Part shown: positions 42,663-53,792 of the stretch, in pieces | Layout of the letters: each line of letters opens with the position of its first letter | Position numbering within the stretch: position 1 is the first letter of the stretch | Source of the DNA: Schizosaccharomyces osmophilus | Lineage: Eukaryota; Ascomycota; Schizosaccharomycetes; Schizosaccharomycetales; Schizosaccharomycetaceae | DNA: 64,000 nucleotides | NCBI RefSeq assembly: GCF_027921745.1 | Contig: NC_079238.1 | Span: forward strand, 1,240,001-1,304,000 | Direction: 5' to 3' | Notes under the pieces: model-generated | What the model saw: the letters and a program-made list of their open reading frames with translations, nothing else | Database searches by the model: none | What the model was told of the DNA's origin: nothing | Translations under genes and position numbers: made by a program

Positions 42663-44270
42663 AAAAACAATGTGCATTCTTTTGTTGAATAGTCCTGTGT
42701 ATAAGTACGGATGTTGAGATGAGGTTTAATAAAAATGACTTTCCAGCCCATAAATGAAATCCTATGTTTATTATTTAATGCTTACGCCTGAAGGAAACCA
42801 AAAAAAGTGAGAAACCAAGTTGTCAATTGTCGCCTTTCATTCACTCATTTCCATACAGTGTTTATTACAGAGCACAAGGGTCCAGCTCGAAACAACGTTT
42901 ATTTTCTCTCCTTTGTTGCCGATTTCCTTGTCGTGGTTTCTGAATGACTCATTTGTTTTCGTATGCATCCCAAAGTTGAAGTTCACGATCGGTGTTAAGC
43001 AGAAACGGTTCGTTCTTTTGCAAGATAGTGAATTGAAAAGATAAGGAAAATACATAGACCGAGTTAATGTACGATTTCGTTTCAACACATGCATATTTAT
43101 GCGCCTAACTTCATACATGTAAATAATATTGTTGTAGTTTCCAATAGTATAATGATCAACACTCATAAGCGAATCTGTAGATCCTTTGAAAATTTGCCGT
43201 AGCTCCCCACGCCATCCCACTTTAGGGTACTACCCTTCCTCCCCAGGTAGCGAATATCTTCTGAGGCAGCTGCATTGTTAGCAGGGGAAACGTAACTTGC
43301 CCTTTGTCTATATTGCCGCCAAAGAAGGTCCCAAACAAGAAGTAAAAAAAAAACGCATTGAAACCATTTTCAACCTTTGTTTCCACTAAAGTCTTATAGA
43401 ATCATAATTTCATTAGAACAAAAAAAAGAATTGGAACCTTGAAAGACGCAGAACCTTCTGTGTATTTATATGCAAAGTACGTGAAGCGTGCTGCCTATGC
43501 TTTCTCAGAAGATTGTTTAATCACATTTCCAATTTCTTTGCAAAGCAGAGATTTTGAATCCTCTAGGATCAGGTTATCTTGCTTATTTATTCATCCGGAA
43601 ACCAAAGACTTATAAGAGGACTTTGGTTGGCATCAAGGATTTATAAACTATAGTGACTTGAGTTTCGCAGGTTTCCCTATTTTCTTTCAGTCTTGTCTTT
43701 CGATTATTCAAAGAGGTGGCTGTTTTTTACATTGACTATCGAAACATTTATTTTTTCTTTGACGCTCGTGATTTTTTTTAATCTCCAACCTTAAAACTTC
43801 TCTGGTGAAGGTAAACTTGATTTTATTAACCTTGCGTTTTTTTTCATACACCTGCTTATACGATCGACCCAAAAACTTGGCAAACGACTGCTCTTTCTGG
43901 AGGAACACACACGCCTCTTGAACTTCTTTGACTCCAATATATTTAAAAAAAGAACATTTAAAACCTTTGAGTCATATTGAATAGCACTTCCCTTAGTTCC
44001 TTTGATACTTCCCCTATCCTTCATAAAAGCCCCTATACTTAAACAACCTTGCTTTTTGGAGTTTTGCAGGTTTTTGTTTAAATTTTCCCTTTCCTGTGTG
44101 TCTGTAACCATTACATTCGTTTTCATCTTGTTTGTGGCTTCTTCTTTTACTTCGTCTCGTTACCCCATTGTTTATTTTCCGCTAATTTCTTTCTTATTTT
44201 TTCGCATCTATTTATTTTTTGATTTATTAAACTGCTTATCGTTACTTTCCTTTGACTAATAATCTACAAA
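42663..44270. other. Intergenic: 1.6 kb between cwf4 and mub1-like gene
   Basis: Left part is the cwf4 3' region; right part is pyrimidine-rich and likely the leader and promoter of the next gene. An 8-bp inverted repeat lies at 43600-43628. Frames of up to 127 codons on the minus strand lack family likeness. No RNA gene recognised. Confidence 0.5.
43600..43628. repeat. 8-bp inverted repeat around a TATAAG core
   Basis: AACCAAAG and CTTTGGTT flank a 13-nt loop containing TATAAGAGG. It lies about 640 bp upstream of the mub1-like ATG. It could be a promoter element or a chance hairpin. Confidence 0.3.
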
Positions 44271-45995
44271 ATGAGAGAATCCAATGTCAGCGTTGTTTGG
44301 AACAATAGAGCCTCCGTTACGATCAACACGGTTTTGTATGACCGGCGGGCTCTTGACTGTGATTCAGAAATGGCGCTTATGAATTCCTTGAGTCATCTTG
44401 CGTACTTAACGTCCACTTCACCCAAAATCAGAGAAATATTAACCATAGACGGTGGCTTAGTTCGTTTGATGAATATTTTGCGAGCTGGAAGAGGACAAAC
44501 GTTTGCTCGTATGACTATTTGGCAGCTAGCCTTGCAATGTGTCGTCAATGTCGGTATCCGAGGTTCTGAAGCTATTAGGATCCGTGTTGTTGAAGCAGGA
44601 ATCGTTCCGATCGTTGTGACACTCTTGGATGATTTTTTGTTTGCCCTTGAATCTGTGGTTCCTTCTACGAATCGACCACCAGTTGCTTTCACATCTGTTT
44701 CCACGCCTCCACCAAACAACTCTTTAGCTCCGTTAGACTCAAACTCCATGGATGCGATTACTGAAAATAACTCTCCTTTAAATTCATTATTTGTAGGCAG
44801 TGAGTCCTCTTCTCCTCACCTGAATAACACCTCTGGACGGAGGAACATTGCTATTGAGGTTAGAGACAACGATTTTCAAAATCGAACTCGCTCGACAAAC
44901 CGCGAAGATACTGGACGAGAATTTACAGAGACCGGTTCTTCCCAGGGTCATTCTGCTGTCTTTCCCCAAGACGCATATGGTGATTCTCAAGTCCAATCTC
45001 CATTTACCCTTCCAAGATTGCCATCTTCAACCTCAACTACGTCCTTGTCTAACGAAAATATCAATCCCGCCTCATCCCCTTCTTCCCCAAATTTGCCCCA
45101 AAACCCAGCTGTTTCTGGAGGCAGCTCAAATCCCGAAACTGCTTCTTCTGGTCCCTCTGATTCTTCAAATCTCTTCACACCTTTACCTGTAAACCCTTTA
45201 AATTCAGTCCAAGAATCGTCTCGTGTATCAGATCAATTATCTATGTCCATAGCTCAGCAACAGGCAATCATTCGCCGACGCCGTGCTCAGAGAGCAATAT
45301 CTATTCCAACTCCCTTAGTATTGTTCGAAGCACGACGATTAGAAAATACTGCGGACTTTCAAGGAATTGCTTCTTTTTTCGATAATTTCGACAAAAAAAT
45401 TAATAAGCTCCCTAGGGAGGAGGATATACTTTACGGGTTGCAAATCTTGGCATATACAAGTAAAAATTACTTCCACTTACGCTCCCATTTTGAAGCATCC
45501 AAAGACGTGCCTGGCTTACGCATGTCACCCTTGCGCAGTGGGAACAGAGTATGGAATACATTTCAGCTTGTTGAGCAGTTTACCTTAAAACTGTATCCTC
45601 CCCAAATTCAGTACTGGGCTAGAGCTATAATGAACAATTACTGTCGAAAGGATGAAAGCCGTGGTGGAATTCGTCGTTGCGCAAGTTTACAATGCAATAA
45701 ATGGGAAGAACATAGTCGACAATTTGCCAAATGCAGGCGTTGTCGTCGTACAAAATATTGCAGCAAGGAGTGTCAGCAACAAGCATGGCCAGGACATAGT
45801 CGGTGGTGCCGTGTGATCCACAAAGATGTTCGATCTTCTAGACGAGACATTGGAAAGCAAGCTTCTCAAACGTCGGGAGCGGAAGTTGAATCAGAACCTC
45901 TTACAACGAACTCTGGTGTCGTGATACCTAGTAATACTCCAGAAGCGACTGACGCCAACTCGTCAACCGCAACTATACAAAACTCTAATACATAA
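44271..45995 (+). CDS. mub1: MYND zinc-finger protein, Mub1/SamB family
   Basis: Single exon, 574 residues. The opening MRESNVSVVWNNRASVTINT, YDRRALDCDSEMALMNSLSH and LTIDGGLVRLM are typical of Mub1/SamB. An Armadillo-like start is followed by a Ser/Pro/Asn-rich linker (about 140-330). The domain NTFQLVEQFTLKLYPPQIQY precedes a MYND finger at about 470-513 with the C-x4-C ... C-x2-C ... C-x3-C ... H-x4-C ligands visible (CASLQC, CRRCRRTKYCSKEC, HSRWC). In budding yeast Mub1 partners the E3 Ubr2 with Rad6 to degrade Rpn4; the Aspergillus protein affects septation. The role in fission yeast is inferred. Confidence 0.85.
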   Translation: MRESNVSVVWNNRASVTINTVLYDRRALDCDSEMALMNSLSHLAYLTSTSPKIREILTIDGGLVRLMNILRAGRGQTFARMTIWQLALQCVVNVGIRGSEAIRIRVVEAGIVPIVVTLLDDFLFALESVVPSTNRPPVAFTSVSTPPPNNSLAPLDSNSMDAITENNSPLNSLFVGSESSSPHLNNTSGRRNIAIEVRDNDFQNRTRSTNREDTGREFTETGSSQGHSAVFPQDAYGDSQVQSPFTLPRLPSSTSTTSLSNENINPASSPSSPNLPQNPAVSGGSSNPETASSGPSDSSNLFTPLPVNPLNSVQESSRVSDQLSMSIAQQQAIIRRRRAQRAISIPTPLVLFEARRLENTADFQGIASFFDNFDKKINKLPREEDILYGLQILAYTSKNYFHLRSHFEASKDVPGLRMSPLRSGNRVWNTFQLVEQFTLKLYPPQIQYWARAIMNNYCRKDESRGGIRRCASLQCNKWEEHSRQFAKCRRCRRTKYCSKECQQQAWPGHSRWCRVIHKDVRSSRRDIGKQASQTSGAEVESEPLTTNSGVVIPSNTPEATDANSSTATIQNSNT

Positions 45996-46603
45996 AAACG
46001 TTCGTTATGGTTCTTAGAAATTACTCCGTTCCACAATCCATGCATATTGAGAAGTCTATACTGTTGTCTGCGGCAAGAGTACAGCTTTGCTCACTTGGAC
46101 CATTCAAGGTACCTTTCCTGGATTAAAGTATCTTCTGCTAATGATTTATTCTATCTCAGTTTTTGGGGTTTCACAAATTACTACTTTTCCTTAGTTCACA
46201 TTAATGTCTAGTATGACTTTATTAAACGTAATTTCTTATACCTATGTTGTTAGTATTCAGTCCATGTTCATGTAAGCTTTAGAATCAATTTATCACGTAA
46301 AATTTAATAAAGTAATGATCAAAAAATAAACAACCCTGACATTCCTTTGTTTTTCTGCATTCACTTTTTGATATTGCTTTTACTCAACAGACCCACACAC
46401 TTCCCACTACAACCAGAAAAAAGGCCATAGGCGTAGAAGCAATCTTTACAACACTGACGGAAAAGTTGGCATCACTACGTTACGATTCTATCGGTAGATT
46501 AAAACTCATAAATCCTATTATACTGTTTCCTAACTGCATCTCTTACTAAAAGAACTTTGAGCTAGTTTGCCTTGCGACAAATAATAAATTGCTGCAGCAA
46601 ACA
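45996..46603. other. Intergenic: mub1-like gene to nut2
   Basis: AT-rich; AATAAA-type signals near 46304-46330. No coding-like frame or recognised element. Confidence 0.5.
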
Positions 46604-47014
46604 ATGGCCTCGAACGAATTAGCGAACAAATTGGAAGACACAACTCAATCATTGTATGATTTGGCTTTGGTAATTTACAATTTGGAAGATACGACTCCTC
46701 CAGATACTATTCCAGAAAATATTAGCACATTGGTGAGTCATCTTAGGGCACTTCCTAAGATTGCTAATAAGGCAAACGAACCGATTTCTCAGGATGTGCT
46801 AGATTATGTTGAACAAGGTAGAAATCCTGACGTATACGCTCGACAATTCAGTGAGCTAGTTCAAAAAGACAATCAATATGTGCATGGAAAATTTTTAGCT
46901 ATGGAAGAGTTTCAACAAACTCTGGCTGAAGAAATTGCTTCTGCTTATCCCAACCTACGAAAGGATGTGGATGAAATTCTCGCACAAGGTTCTAAACAAG
47001 GCGACGCTTCTTAA
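46604..47014 (+). CDS. nut2: Mediator middle-module subunit Med10 (Nut2)
   Basis: Single exon, 136 residues, the family size. Helical throughout. Med10 marks: NKLEDTTQSLYDLALVIYNL, LRALPKIANKANEPISQDVL, DYVEQGRNPDVYARQFSELV and NQYVHGKFLAMEEFQQTLAE. Med10 belongs to the middle module of Mediator and contacts Med14 and Med21. The ATG at 46604 is the first in frame. It converges with mde2 with only 70 bp between the two stop codons, so their 3' ends probably overlap. A second Mediator gene, srb4/Med17, lies 7 kb away. Confidence 0.94.
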   Translation: MASNELANKLEDTTQSLYDLALVIYNLEDTTPPDTIPENISTLVSHLRALPKIANKANEPISQDVLDYVEQGRNPDVYARQFSELVQKDNQYVHGKFLAMEEFQQTLAEEIASAYPNLRKDVDEILAQGSKQGDAS

Positions 47015-47084
47015 TAAACGGTGGAGAATCACACTTTGTAGGAAGCAAACTCAGCACTCCTTTTTTATGCTTAATTTTGATCCG

Positions 47085-47998
47085 TTATGTATTGAGTACT
47101 TCTTCCAAAAGCTGAATGCACAGTGACCGTTCTTCCGCTGTTTTTGGGATGTAATGTGGATCCATCAGGGTTTTTAATAGAGGAAAGTTGGAGAAGTTGT
47201 TGCTTTGAAAAGTCTTCTTTTTGGCTACAGCCGAGTAATCTTGCTTTTTGTGTTGGGATCGGGAGCCGAACACATACAAGTAGTCTCTCACTTCATCATC
47301 ATCCTAACAGTCAAATTAGTATTTCTTTGTTGATTTGGAGCGCTTACATAGATAATTACGACCTTCTCTTTGGGGGACGTTGAGTTTGATTTGTTTGTTT
47401 TTGTATATGTGGGACAGGGAATTTTTCCGCATGGGTCCTGTTTTGCGCTTTTCAAATGATTCCCATAATTCTTGTATTCTTTTTCGTACTTTTGGCTGGT
47501 AGAACTGTCTGTTGATGAAAATGGTGTAAGTTGAAAATGCAGGCTATTCCCAAAAGTTTCATGTTCATTATACGAATTTAATGATTGACTTCCTGGAAGG
47601 CTGGTGGTAGGCGTTTGCATCTTTGACCTATCGGTGTCTCTGATGATTATATCTTCTATATACATTGGTGCCGATGGGTAAACAGTATTAGCATCGATGG
47701 GAGTATGAGTGTTTTTTCTCTTTAAAAAGTTTTGTAGCTTTTCAGGTGTTTCATAGTTCTGTTTAATATGTTTTTTTGGCTGTATAGGACATAGTCTCTT
47801 CGGTTCTTTTTCTGAGCGCTTCCTTTTCGTGTTGGGGTATTTTTCTGTTTTAGACGTTCTATTATCGGATAATATATCGAAGGCTGTGAGTCCTTGACCT
47901 TGTCCCTTGTTTGCTTGATCAAATGATTTTGCAAGTGCAGACTCATCTTGCAACTCAGAGGAGAATAGTCTATGATTGAAGGCCGCTAAACAATTCAT
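47085..47998 (-). CDS. mde2: Meiotic DSB-formation protein Mde2
   Basis: Two exons (47348-47998, 47085-47303) encode 289 residues. The 44-nt intron has GTAAGC, a TACTAAT branch point and a TAG end. The protein is Ser/Thr/Asn/Lys-rich and probably mostly disordered, with a basic cluster KTEKYPNTKRKRSEKEPKR and a short folded-looking C-terminus (IIYDDDEVRDYLYVFG...). I do not recognise a domain; the name comes from gene order between Med10 and lsb5, and from a Mei4 (FLEX) site in its promoter. In S. pombe, Mde2 is a Mei4-induced factor that bridges the Rec12 core and its partners to start meiotic recombination. Such proteins diverge fast. Confidence 0.72.
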
Positions 47999-48683
47999 TT
48001 TGTTGTTTAGTTTATTATTTTTTTAGCGTATGCTTGGAAATAGCTAACGTCGATATGTTTGGATGTGGTGAAGATGGGAAGGTTTGTTTACATATTTCCA
48101 ATAGCATGAAACATCTATGTTAGATAGACCAGGAAGAAATACGGGAAATGAATATTTGCGAATGAAATAAATGATTTATTGTTTTTGATTTATTAAAAAA
48201 TAAATGGCTATATGCGTTGAATTGATGGAATTAGGGTCATGTGCATCTTCCCAGAACTCTTTCTCAATGAGAGGAGATATAAATCATAAAACGAGAAAGG
48301 ACTAGAGCAAAAACGAATAGAGAAAAGTGAACGGTCTTTGGCTATACAAACTACAATAAATAGTCAATTAAAACTTATGTTTTGCAGGCAAATACGACGA
48401 AGTAAGATTGTAAGAGAACGATAAATTTATTCATTAGATCAAGTATACTTTGGAACAAGCGTTGTATTCTATTCATAAACAAAACATAACAGCAACATAT
48501 AATAGTCAAAACGTAAGACAGACTCACTACATTCATAATTGTATAGTTGCTGAGTGAATAATAGAGCGTTATATGTAGATGATGGATTAGGCGTAATCAT
48601 AAATTATTAGAAGGAGAACTCTCAGATGGAAAAAAGAAAGAGATGGAGACTCAAACACGTAAATTAAAGATACATATACCTCA
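47999..48683. other. Intergenic: mde2 promoter and lsb5 3' region
   Basis: Holds the FLEX-like site at 48081-48091. Otherwise AT-rich with no coding-like frame. Confidence 0.5.
48081..48091 (-). promoter_or_regulatory. FLEX (Mei4-binding) motif upstream of mde2
   Basis: GTAAACAAACC on the minus strand, reading towards mde2, 83-93 bp upstream of its ATG. It contains the Mei4 core GTAAAYA and matches the FLEX start GTAAACAAAC. S. pombe mde2 was found as a Mei4-dependent gene, so the site fits both in sequence and in place. Confidence 0.65.
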
Positions 48684-49592
48684 TTAGTCTGTGCGGTTCA
48701 AGTCACTAAAAGGGTTATTGGCGTCCAGATCCTCCTCTGTTTGAGAAATTGTATCAGAAACATCGGAACCGGATAAGTAGGACGCACTGTCGTCTATGGG
48801 ATGAGAGCCAGAATCGCTTTCAAAATCATCATCTTGATGCTCACTATGGCTCGTCTTTTCTTTGTACGAATCAATGGCTTGAACAATTTCATCGTTCGTT
48901 TTCAACAAATTTGCAAGCCACATCTCATCTTGAATGGCTTCAATATATCTCAACAAGGGACGATGGCAGCGTTTACAATCAACGTAATACATCATAATCT
49001 GTTTGTTACGAGCGGGATCTTCGCGATGAGGATTTATTTGAGCAAGTGTGTTTGACAAGTTGGTGGCCGCCATATTAGAAGAGACGATTAAGCGCTCGAG
49101 TACAGGTGCAAGACGCTTCATATTGATTGGTTGTTGCTGACGATTACCCATGGGAGGCATTTTAGAAGGAAGTTTCTTAGCCAAGCCGCTCAGGTTTTCC
49201 ATTCCTCGAACTTTAGAGTATTCTGAATGCCATAATTTGATTAATGAGTAAGCTCGGATTCGCACCTCCTTTGGATAAGCTGGGCTTGTTGCACATAAAA
49301 ATATACGCTGTTCCAATTTTTCATCCGAAAAGTTTTCCACAAAGTGTGATCCTGCGTTTTCAATTAATGCTTGGAGAACAAGCAAAGCTCGAATCTGTTC
49401 ACTACGTTCACCATACTTTAACTTTTTACGGAGTGTACGTGCTGCTTCCTTCGGTCCAGTAGAGGTAAGCCCGACCACCTCTGTCAATTCAACAATTCCA
49501 GATAGGTCATTATCGTTGCGACTACCAACAGTCATTTTGTCGATATATGTAGTTACCGCTGTAACTGGTTTAGAGTCACCGAATAACAGCAT
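48684..49592 (-). CDS. lsb5: Endocytic VHS-GAT protein Lsb5
   Basis: Single exon, 302 residues. A VHS/ENTH-like domain occupies about 1-145, with RKKLKYGERSEQIRALLVLQ and ALIENAGSHFVENFSDEKL. A GAT-type helical bundle follows (about 170-250, NTLAQINPHREDPARNKQIM). The C-terminus is acidic with an NPF motif at 293-295, the kind bound by EH-domain endocytic proteins such as Pan1 and End3. Lsb5 links ubiquitinated cargo, Arf3 and the actin patch machinery at the cell cortex. The ATG lies 15 bp from an A20 tract in its leader. Confidence 0.88.
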   Translation of the reverse strand: MLLFGDSKPVTAVTTYIDKMTVGSRNDNDLSGIVELTEVVGLTSTGPKEAARTLRKKLKYGERSEQIRALLVLQALIENAGSHFVENFSDEKLEQRIFLCATSPAYPKEVRIRAYSLIKLWHSEYSKVRGMENLSGLAKKLPSKMPPMGNRQQQPINMKRLAPVLERLIVSSNMAATNLSNTLAQINPHREDPARNKQIMMYYVDCKRCHRPLLRYIEAIQDEMWLANLLKTNDEIVQAIDSYKEKTSHSEHQDDDFESDSGSHPIDDSASYLSGSDVSDTISQTEEDLDANNPFSDLNRTD

Positions 49593-49607
49593 TTTTCTAG
49601 ATTAAAC

Positions 49608-49627
49608 AAAAAAAAAAAAAAAAAAAA
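49608..49627. repeat. Homopolymer run of 20 A plus (CGAAA)n
   Basis: A20 directly followed by CGAAACGAAACGAAG, 15 bp upstream of the lsb5 ATG on its non-coding side. A leader or core-promoter low-complexity tract. Confidence 0.7.
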
Positions 49628-49996
49628 CGAAACGAAACGAAGTGAGGATGATTCAACTTGAGATGAAACTCGGGCTACTTTAGAACAGTACTAGATCTGA
49701 TGGAATTTTGATAGAAAAGTCGAAAAGAAAGTCGCACGTAAATTTTTGACTAGAGAGAAAATTATTTATCCTGAAGCTATTTGCCTTGATGAGAACTTGT
49801 TCTATTTAAGATGTTTCGAAGAAAATACACATAGACGCAGAAGGGACGTTGAGTGCGTCGATGATATGGATAAGATGAATTTCTTACATTCAGTTCAAGC
49901 TTCATAGATTACTTTTATGATAAAGATGAATTAATATAAATGAAATAAGAAAATAATAAAACTCGACGGATATATGGTTTTTGAGAATTGGTTGGC

Positions 49997-50041
49997 TAGT
50001 CAAGTGTAACAAAAAACAAGCATAACAAAAACCCTTGACTA
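49997..50041. repeat. 8-bp inverted repeat, 29-nt loop
   Basis: TAGTCAAG and CTTGACTA flank a loop with two ATAACAAAAA-like copies. No function recognised. Confidence 0.3.
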
Positions 50042-51197
50042 TCTTCAGGAGCAATGGCCGTACACATTCTTCTCAGTTGTTTGTTTGACGGTGTCCAAAG
50101 AGCCGAATGTACACATGCTAAACAGCTTGTGCAAACAATTCAGATCTTTCGCATGCAGAGTAGAATCCCTCAAGCACCTCACAGAAAAGAACAATAACTG
50201 TTTAGTATGAGAAACAATCCTTTTTTCTCTATTTTTTTTCTTATTGCACCCAAAAAATAGCTCCTGTCATAAGAAGTCCTATGGCAATAACTTTCTTCGG
50301 TTTACACAGACATTAGAGTCAACAAAGACCCACTCTTAATTCCTTTTCTTATGGTTTTATCCAACAACTTTGATATCCCAAATATCCGAATCTTCGTCGT
50401 AAAGGTAAACATCTCTTGGCTTCAAGGGTTATGAGAGTCATGAAAGTTAGAGTGAAACATGATCCTTAATAGCATGCTCAGACTAGGAAAAATGTAGCTT
50501 TGTCAAGTTTAAAGGACTATTCACGCCGCAATGAAAGGAAGGTTTCGTTCCTCCGTCCTTGCTTTTTCAATAAGTAGCCATCTAGTAGACTAGAGTTTAA
50601 ACATTCTTTGTTATATTTCATTCTAGATCTCTTATTTTGTTTTTATATGCCTGAAGGTGTCACGAAAGACCTCTAAATTAGCATTAGCAAGCCATAGGCA
50701 AGCAATGAAGCAACCGTATGAAAGACGTATAAACAACTTCATAAGAACAACAATAAATTAAAAATGTTGTATAACAAAGCAATGGGCCTTTACTGTAGGA
50801 GAAAACGAGTATTTTGGAGGAAGGGCAAGCAAGTCTCATAAAAGTCAATTGTCGAGGGCTATGCAATCATCGTTTTCTTTCTTGTATGCATCGTTTAGTT
50901 TATTTGTTTATTTGAAAGATAAAATGGTAATGAAGAAGTGCAATATGAACCCATAATCCTTTTTTTAAAATATCATAGAAATGTTTCCCTTTGACGTTAA
51001 ACTTTTTTAGAACCCTTATTACATTAAAGAAATTTCAATGAAAATGAACTTGTGTTTCTACCAAGAATTCTTATCACATTCTGAACATTTGGTTTACGGA
51101 AGTGTATGTAACCTCATACTGAAGGTCGTCCTTTGCCAACTACCAACGTTTGTTGTAAATCTGCAAAAGTTTGTACAATTTCGAGATAACTAGCCTA

Positions 51198-52011
51198 ATG
51201 TTCATTCTTAATTGGTTCTATGATGCTCTAGCTGCTCTTGGTCTTGTAAATAAGCATGCCAAGATGCTGTTCTTGGGTTTGGATAATGCTGGTAAAACTA
51301 CATTGCTTCACATGCTAAAGGTAGAAATGCGAAATCACAAAAAACGTATATTGTTACTAACTTTGAAATAGAATGATCGTTTGGCTGTTATGCAACCAAC
51401 ATTGCATCCTACATCCGAGGAGTTAGCTATTGGAAAGGTTCGCTTCACAACCTTTGACTTGGGCGGTCATCAACAAGGTAAGTATTTTTTATCATTATAC
51501 GAACAGACTGCTTGTTAAAATTTGGAGGTCCTAGCTATGCGTGAAGGGTACCCTATGATGGCACTGTGTATTGTTGTAAAGAAAACAGCTATGGAATCTA
51601 ATCAAGTCTTTTTTAATTTATTTCTTTTCTAATGCTTTTGAAACGATGAATCTAACTTTTTGTTTAGCTCGCCGTCTTTGGAGAGACTACTTTCCCGAGG
51701 TAAATGGCATTGTGTATCTCGTAGATTGCTGCGATTTTGAGCGACTTTCCGAATCTAAAGCAGAGTTGGACGCTTTGTTGGCTATGGAGGAGCTTGCCAA
51801 GGTTCCTTTCTTAATTCTCGGTAACAAAATTGATGCTCCTGGTGCTATTTCAGAGGATGAATTGAAGGCTGCTCTTGGCTTGTACCAGACTACTGGTAAG
51901 GGAGTTTCCAAGCCCATTCCCGGCATTCGTCCCATCGAAGTTTTTATGTGCTCAGTTGTCCTTCGTCAAGGATATGGAGAAGGTTTCAAGTGGTTGGCTC
52001 AATATGTTTAA
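51198..52011 (+). CDS. sar1: COPII small GTPase Sar1
   Basis: Three exons (51198-51320, 51372-51477, 51668-52011) encode 190 residues, the usual Sar1 length. The N-terminal STAR-type membrane helix is [16 protein letters not shown]. The P-loop is GLDNAGKT (27-34), switch II DLGGHQQARR spans the second junction, and the base-binding NKID and C-terminal [16 protein letters not shown] are present. Sar1 starts COPII coat assembly at ER exit sites. Intron 1 (51 nt) has an unusual GTAGAA 5' site but a perfect TTACTAAC branch; intron 2 is 190 nt. It is nearly identical to the S. pombe protein as I recall it. Confidence 0.97.
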
Positions 52012-52526
52012 ATTTCCAGATCATATTCTACTGATTTTCAGTTACATTGGCTAATATCTTTCTGCTTGATTCTTCTTTATCATTCTATTATGTTGTCTAT
52101 TCCACTCATGTCTCAAGGATAGTTGGATTACCGATTGCTCCTTCAGAGTGGTTTTCTTTCGATTCTAGATTGTTTTAATGTTTACTTTGGTCTAAATCCG
52201 CTGTGTAGATTCTTTGTGTACACGTTTCTCATTGGGCTATACAGATCTACTGGTTTAAAATAGTCGCAGACATCTTGCGATTTTCAATAACTGATTGATT
52301 ATTATTTTCAATAGACCGGTTGATGCTTTGTTTTACCTTTTAGCTACATTTATTAAGTTTTTTCATACTTAATGACCGGCGTCCACTTACAAAAGTCGTG
52401 TGGATTGTGTCTCAACTGTGAAGTTCTTAGCCGTAGAGTTCATATTTAAATCTATTACTTAGGGATAAAATGAATCCCTTTTTATTCGTTAAAGTTTCAT
52501 ATCTCCTTTATTTAAATATGTTGGGT
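52012..52526. other. Intergenic: convergent 3' regions of sar1 and mug37
   Basis: T-rich, no coding-like frame, no recognised element. Confidence 0.5.
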
Positions 52527-53225
52527 TTACATTCGTTCGTAACAAGTCATGCGGTAGGTTTCAATTAGTTCATCCGTATCTGTACTGCTTACGTGCATTA
52601 TTTTTAAAAGTTTCTCTGAGCAAGCAGCATTTCCTACAACTCGCACTAAAGAGTCCTTTTTCAACATAAAGGGCGTAATCGATTCTTTCGTAAATAGCTT
52701 AGCATAGATGCATGGAGACTTACCACCTCGAAAGGCATCCTCCAATTCTAATAGGATAGTGTTTCCAACAAATTTGTGAGAGCGAACTTTACCTTTAAAT
52801 TTGTGTTAGCATATTCATCTGGCTACACGTATTTGTGCATTACCAAAAAACTCGACGACAATCAAAGAGGTAGAAGGACGCGAACGGTACACCTTTAACA
52901 ATTCGCCTACTCGAAAGCAAGTTCGTAAAAAAGAGCCCGAATGAAAACCACGTAGTCCCTCATCTTCTGTTTTCATCTCCTTCACTGCTGGAAATGGTCC
53001 TCGCACCAGTATGTCCAGAGAAGGTTTTGGAGTAGGATTAATTTCTTTATTCTCATACAGTATTAAGTTCTCTGAAACTTGGTTCGCGTTCAGCTGTAGA
53101 TTTTGCTTCTTCATTTCAGTACTGTCTTGAAGCAATTTCTTTTCTGGTAAACAATTCTTTTCAAACCCATCCGAATCCTTTAACCTTTTGAATTCTTTAG
53201 TACCAAAGCTACCTGAACGTTTCAT
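52527..53225 (-). CDS. mug37: Meiotically upregulated gene product Mug37, unknown function
   Basis: Two exons (52844-53225, 52527-52792) encode 215 residues. The 51-nt intron has GTAATG, a TGCTAAC branch and an AAG end. The first 85 or so residues are charged and probably disordered (Lys/Glu/Asn-rich). The rest has alternating strand-like stretches: CFRVGELLKVYRSRP, LIVVEFFGKVRSHKFVG, CIYAKLFTKE and SLVRVVGNAACSEKLLKIM. That pattern recalls an OB fold, but this is only an impression by eye. Named from gene order between sar1 and srb4; the S. pombe gene was found as upregulated in meiosis. I see no clear FLEX site in its promoter. Confidence 0.68.
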
Positions 53226-53792
53226 TTCAATTTCTTGACGCGTTTAATATGTTACTAACGTAAGTAAGATAAGTTGGGATGGGAATTCCAAAGCATACGT
53301 ATATTTCACAAAGCAAACAAGTGAATATAATTGAATGAGCTGTTTTATTCAAATAAATTGTTTTTTGAATAAAATGTCAATGCGAAAGGATACCATCAAA
53401 TACACAGTAATGAACCACTATACGCGAGTGTTGTAAACTTTTGGCACACTGTAGCTTCCTTATAATAAAAAATGTAAATCTTAATAAGTAAAACCCGATC
53501 ATGCTAAACTGTATCATACAAGACGATACCACAAACGTGTTTCAAACTCATTCACGTTAGCCTCTGTCTCTTCTTATAGAAGACATTTATCTTTTTTCAA
53601 GAGCATATATACTTTTTTGCTCGCTAGTTGAAAGAGAATTATTGACCGTTCCCATGAAGTGTTGATTGTCAATTGTTTGGCAGTAACCAAGTAGAAGCAC
53701 AATTCTTTGTGGTAGGTCCTTTCAGTCGTTAAGTATATTTATCATTACATTTAAAAGAAGAAAACTTTAAAACAAACTTTTTGGTGTGATAT
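53226..53792. other. Intergenic: divergent promoters mug37 / srb4
   Basis: AT-rich; no coding-like frame or recognised site. Confidence 0.5.

Larger units (their letters stand above)
49593..51197. other. Intergenic: divergent region lsb5 / sar1
   Basis: 1.6 kb, long for this genome. It has an A20 run (49608-49627) followed by three CGAAA units, an 8-bp inverted repeat (49997-50041) and a 47-codon ATG frame (50054-50197). The right half is probably the sar1 promoter and leader. No RNA gene recognised. Confidence 0.5.

Noticed and set aside
42837-43220. 127-codon minus-strand frame after cwf4
   Set aside because: It opens with GTG; the first ATG comes later, composition is not gene-like, and the plus strand has an equally long unrelated frame.
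43791-44126. 111-codon ATG frame on the minus strand upstream of the mub1-like gene
   Set aside because: No family likeness; it lies opposite a pyrimidine-rich leader, which naturally yields long Lys/Ser-rich frames on the other strand.
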